Shown here piece by piece: positions 7,959 to 10,049 of a stretch of 10,049 nucleotides of DNA (the first letter of the stretch is position 1; every line of letters starts with the position of its first letter). A program made the translations under genes and the position numbers. The notes beneath the pieces are model-generated. The model was not told the origin of the DNA. It made no database searches and saw nothing but the letters and a program-made list of their open reading frames with translations. Origin of the DNA: an uncultured Porphyromonadaceae bacterium (GTDB lineage Bacteria > Bacteroidota > Bacteroidia > Bacteroidales > Muribaculaceae); assembly GCA_902461565.1 (NCBI GenBank), contig CABPYL010000059.1, positions 1 through 10,049 of the forward strand, in the 5' to 3' direction.

Positions 7959-9179
7959 TCATTCGTCGCGAAGCGCCTCCACCGGTTTTACTTTTATTGC
8001 ATTCAGTGCCGGGAACAGGCCCGCAAGCGCGCCGGCTATTATCAGTGCCACGGTAACCTTTACGGCTATCGATATATCCACCGTAGGGTTGGAAAAGCCT
8101 TCTGTATTTTTTGTGAACATGTCCACAATCTGTAGCACTATCATGCCGCCGACGATGCCGATATATCCGAACAGCGCGGTTACACCGATACTCTCGGCAA
8201 TCACCTGCGTGAGGATGGCGCGTGGTTTGGCGCCGATGGCACGGCGGATGCCTATCTCGTGTGTGCGCTCGCGCACCGATACAAACATTATGTTGCTTAC
8301 GCCTACAATGCCCGTCAGAAGGGTCAGAATGCCGATGATCCATACGGCCATATTGATTATTATGCCGCCTTGCTGGCTTTGCAGATACTGCTCGAAACGG
8401 TTCCATGTCCATACTGCCGAATGGTCGTCAGGATCGAATTCATGTGTTTTGGCCAGGCTGGTGCGTATGGCTTTTTCTGCATTCTGCGATTCCTCGAGGG
8501 TCTTGATATCGCCCATGTTTACGTCTATCTGCTCGGCGTTTGGCGTATTGCCAGTTATTGCCTTGTAGGTGGTGTAGGGTACATAGGTGCCGCGCTGCCA
8601 GTTGTGGGAGTAGACACCTACTACGGTCCATGCCAGACCCATTGCGCGCACAGTTTTGCCTAAAGCCGCCTCCGCAGAGCCGAAAAGGGTTTCTGCTTTG
8701 CTGTCGCGCAGCACAATAACCTTGCGGTTGGCGGCAATGTCGTTCTCGTTGATGAACCGGCCCAGTTTCGTTTCTATACGCTGCGTCTTTGCATAGCCGG
8801 GAAATACCGCTTCGAAGCCGCCGCTAACATAGTCTTTTTCTGTGCTTATCTTGGCTGTGTCGTTGCTTGCGGTAGCCTCGGCCTTGGTAACGATTCCCGG
8901 GTTGTCTTTCAGAATATCGTCGAGGTCGGAGGTCTTGAGCTGAATCATGCGGCCGTCTTTGTATCCTTTGTAGGGCATTGTGGTATAGCCGCCCCACACC
9001 GATACCACGTTGTTCACACGGCCTGCCACGTTCTCGTTAAAGGAGTTGGTTACGCCGCGTGCGGCGCCAAGGAGCACAATCAGCATAAAAATGCCCCACG
9101 ATACCGAGATGCCCGTAAGGATTGTACGCAGACGGTTGTTGCGCAGCGTCTGTCCTATTTCTCTTATCAGGTCAAACAT
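7959..9179 (-). CDS. ABC transporter permease, MacB/FtsX type (first of two)
   Basis: This 406-residue protein has the same four-segment plan as the next gene: a membrane segment at about 18-41, a periplasmic domain at about 42-270, then segments near 272-300, 328-353 and 370-393. The coupling loop VRERTHEIGIRRAIGAKPR is at 302-320, and TLLTGIVGVSNIM (286-298) is typical of MacB. No nucleotide-binding domain is fused, unlike E. coli MacB. Its start codon lies inside the end of the ATPase gene (8-base overlap), which argues for matched synthesis of ATPase and permease. The ATG at 9179 is supported by the N-terminus MFDLIREIGQTLRNNRLRT, an amphipathic helix common in this family just before the first membrane segment. 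With the second permease it would form the membrane core of a periplasm-to-outside exporter. The substrate (drug, peptide, lipid or siderophore) cannot be told from the sequence. Confidence 0.94.
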   Translation of the reverse strand: MFDLIREIGQTLRNNRLRTILTGISVSWGIFMLIVLLGAARGVTNSFNENVAGRVNNVVSVWGGYTTMPYKGYKDGRMIQLKTSDLDDILKDNPGIVTKAEATASNDTAKISTEKDYVSGGFEAVFPGYAKTQRIETKLGRFINENDIAANRKVIVLRDSKAETLFGSAEAALGKTVRAMGLAWTVVGVYSHNWQRGTYVPYTTYKAITGNTPNAEQIDVNMGDIKTLEESQNAEKAIRTSLAKTHEFDPDDHSAVWTWNRFEQYLQSQQGGIIINMAVWIIGILTLLTGIVGVSNIMFVSVRERTHEIGIRRAIGAKPRAILTQVIAESIGVTALFGYIGIVGGMIVLQIVDMFTKNTEGFSNPTVDISIAVKVTVALIIAGALAGLFPALNAIKVKPVEALRDE

Positions 9180-9840
9180 TGCCGTCCGTTATTTGTCCGT
9201 CCACAATGCGGATTATTCGGTTTGTGGCCTTGCCTACCCCAGGGTCGTGTGTTACAATTACAACAGTCATGCCGTCCTCGTTGAGCTTGCGGAACACTTC
9301 CATCACTTCCTTGGATGTGTGCGAGTCCAGCGCGCCCGTAGGTTCGTCGGCAAGGATTATGGAAGGTTTGGTAACCATCGCGCGGGCTATGGCTACGCGC
9401 TGCTTCTGGCCGCCGGACAGCTCGCCCGGCAGGTGGGTGGCGCGGTCGGCAAGCCCCATGCGGTCAAGCTCTTCCATTGCCATCGCGTTGCGTTTGCGGC
9501 GGCTTATGCCGCGGTAGAACAACGGCAGGGCAACGTTCTCCAAAGCGTTTTTGTAACTTATCAGGTTGAACGACTGGAATACGAAACCGATAAGCTGGTT
9601 GCGGAGTTCGGCGGCACGGTTTTCACTGAGGTCGCGGATGTGCTGTCCGTCAAGATAATATTCACCGCTGTCATAATTGTCCAGGATACCCAAGATATTA
9701 AGAAGCGTTGACTTTCCCGAGCCTGAGGCACCCATTATCGACACCAGCTCGCCGCGTTTAATCTCAAGATTGATATCTTTCAGCACATGCAGCGGTACGA
9801 CACCGGGGTAAGTTTTGTTTACGTTAGTCAGTTTTATCAT
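9172..9840 (-). CDS. ABC transporter ATP-binding protein, MacB/LolD type
   Basis: This 222-residue stand-alone nucleotide-binding subunit hydrolyses ATP to drive the two permeases encoded after it. All motifs are intact: Walker A GASGSGKST (37-45), Q-loop Q89 in FVFQSFNLI, signature LSGGQKQR (141-148), Walker B ILADEP (162-167) with catalytic E166, D-loop GALDS (169-173) and switch histidine H198 in VTHDP. The FQSFNL and ALENVALPL segments and the overall length are typical of the MacB/LolD/FtsE branch, which pairs with FtsX-like permeases. LolD itself would pair with LolC/E, but the adaptor and TolC-like genes downstream make a MacB-like role far more likely. It is the first gene of the operon; its 3' end overlaps the first permease by 8 bases. 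The leader before the ATG is AT-rich with no Shine-Dalgarno sequence. ATG at 9840 gives the normal family N-terminus (MIKLTNVNKTY). Confidence 0.96.
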   Translation of the reverse strand: MIKLTNVNKTYPGVVPLHVLKDINLEIKRGELVSIMGASGSGKSTLLNILGILDNYDSGEYYLDGQHIRDLSENRAAELRNQLIGFVFQSFNLISYKNALENVALPLFYRGISRRKRNAMAMEELDRMGLADRATHLPGELSGGQKQRVAIARAMVTKPSIILADEPTGALDSHTSKEVMEVFRKLNEDGMTVVIVTHDPGVGKATNRIIRIVDGQITDGNV

Positions 9841-9911
9841 ATTTAGATTGTACGATTATACCCATTAGACGCATAACCATACAAAATATTACACCGTTTG
9901 CAGAAAAAAAA
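9841..9911 (-). promoter_or_regulatory. Leader and probable promoter of the six-gene efflux operon
   Basis: The AT-rich region directly upstream of the ATPase gene should contain the operon promoter. The best Bacteroidota-like candidate on the minus strand is TATTTTG at 9888-9882, one base short of the TAnnTTTG consensus. A T-run (9911-9905), close to the right distance upstream, could stand in for the -33 TTTG. This would put the transcript start near 9875, with a leader of roughly 35 bases. A TATAAT hexamer at 9860-9855 also catches the eye, but it lies close to the start codon and is not the element this phylum normally uses. No promoter here is as good as that of mfd, which would suit a weak or activator-dependent operon. 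Confidence 0.35.
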
Positions 9912-9919
9912 TTCATTTC

Positions 9920-9957
9920 GGGATTTTATTTCATTTACCTGTTTGTTTTAAAATCCC
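9920..9957. repeat. Inverted repeat GGGATTTTA/TAAAATCCC upstream of the efflux operon
   Basis: Perfect 9-base arms at 9920-9928 and 9949-9957 are separated by 20 bases. They lie 80-117 bases before the ATPase start, just upstream of the likely promoter. The spacing and position would suit a binding site for a dimeric regulator. An RNA hairpin is also possible but would have a large loop. No T-run follows, so it is not a convincing terminator. The arms are exact; the function is inferred. Confidence 0.5.
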
Positions 9958-9964
9958 ATTACGG

Positions 9965-9980
9965 ATTATGTATATATAAT
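9965..9980. repeat. Short palindrome ATTAT-N6-ATAAT
   Basis: The sequence ATTATGTATATATAAT has perfect 5-base arms around a 6-base centre and lies 8 bases beyond the larger inverted repeat. Such palindromes can be regulator sites, but in AT-rich intergenic DNA a match of this length can arise by chance. Confidence 0.25.
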
Positions 9981-10025
9981 GTGTAACAGATCCGGAAGGA
10001 GGAGTAATCGGGGGTGTTTCTGTGA

Positions 10026-10042
10026 ATGGATGTTAAATCCAT
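10026..10042. repeat. Short inverted repeat ATGGAT-N5-ATCCAT at the right edge
   Basis: Perfect 6-base arms at 10026-10031 and 10037-10042 surround GTTAA. On the plus strand it is preceded by AAGGAGGAG at 9996-10004, which would be a strong Shine-Dalgarno sequence in other phyla. The nearest ATG codons (10026, 10030, 10041) lie more than 20 bases further on, too far for normal use. The ATG at 10030 opens a frame that is still open at the window edge, but only six codons are visible. I call no gene here. Confidence 0.25.
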
Positions 10043-10049
10043 GTTATAA

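Noticed and set aside
7948..8568. Plus-strand frames opposite the permeases (up to 206 codons) with repeated methionine-proline-rich stretches
   Set aside because: They are complements of the hydrophobic FtsX segments and the conserved coupling loop, which gives similar-looking sequence opposite each permease.
9172..9840. LolD of the lipoprotein-release system as the identity of the ATPase
   Set aside because: The sequence would allow it, but LolCDE does not come with an adaptor and a TolC-like channel. The operon context points to a MacB-like exporter.

Overview
The window looks like chromosomal DNA of a Bacteroidota bacterium, probably order Bacteroidales. The evidence is a textbook Bacteroidota promoter (TTTG, 20 bases, TAAATTTG) in front of the first gene, A-rich rather than Shine-Dalgarno-like sequence before most start codons, and the family types encoded. 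The coding DNA is fairly GC-rich for that group. A family such as Muribaculaceae would fit, but I cannot prove it from sequence alone.

Layout. Bases 1-185 are an intergenic region with the promoter of mfd and, at the extreme left, a -7-like box pointing the other way, towards a gene outside the window. Bases 186-3521 (+) encode Mfd, the transcription-repair coupling factor, complete and with all helicase motifs. The rest, 3518-9840, is one block of six minus-strand genes that meets mfd tail to tail with a 4-base overlap of stop codons. In transcription order the block holds an ABC ATPase (9840-9172), two non-identical MacB/FtsX-type permeases (9179-7959 and 7957-6710), an inner-membrane-anchored HlyD/MacA-type adaptor (6695-5604), a TolC-type outer-membrane channel (5598-4303) and a secreted PAP2-family phosphatase (4306-3518). 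Gaps between them run from an 8-base overlap to 14 bases, so they almost certainly form one operon. Bases 9841-10049 are the leader and promoter region of that operon and contain three inverted repeats.

How the genes work together. The first five genes of the operon supply every part of a MacAB-TolC-like tripartite exporter. Compared with the E. coli MacB polypeptide, which fuses the ATPase to one permease that homodimerises, the ATPase here is separate and there are two different permeases, so the transporter is probably a heterodimer served by an ATPase dimer. The substrate cannot be read from the sequence. The last gene, a PAP2 phosphatase coupled to the tolC-like gene by an ATGA overlap, suggests a link with phospholipid, lipid A or undecaprenyl-phosphate chemistry in the envelope, but this is inference. 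mfd is functionally unrelated to the operon.

I found no RNA genes, mobile elements, CRISPR arrays or broken genes. The region is mostly ordinary; the points most worth checking are the split, two-permease exporter with its phosphatase and the inverted repeats upstream of it.
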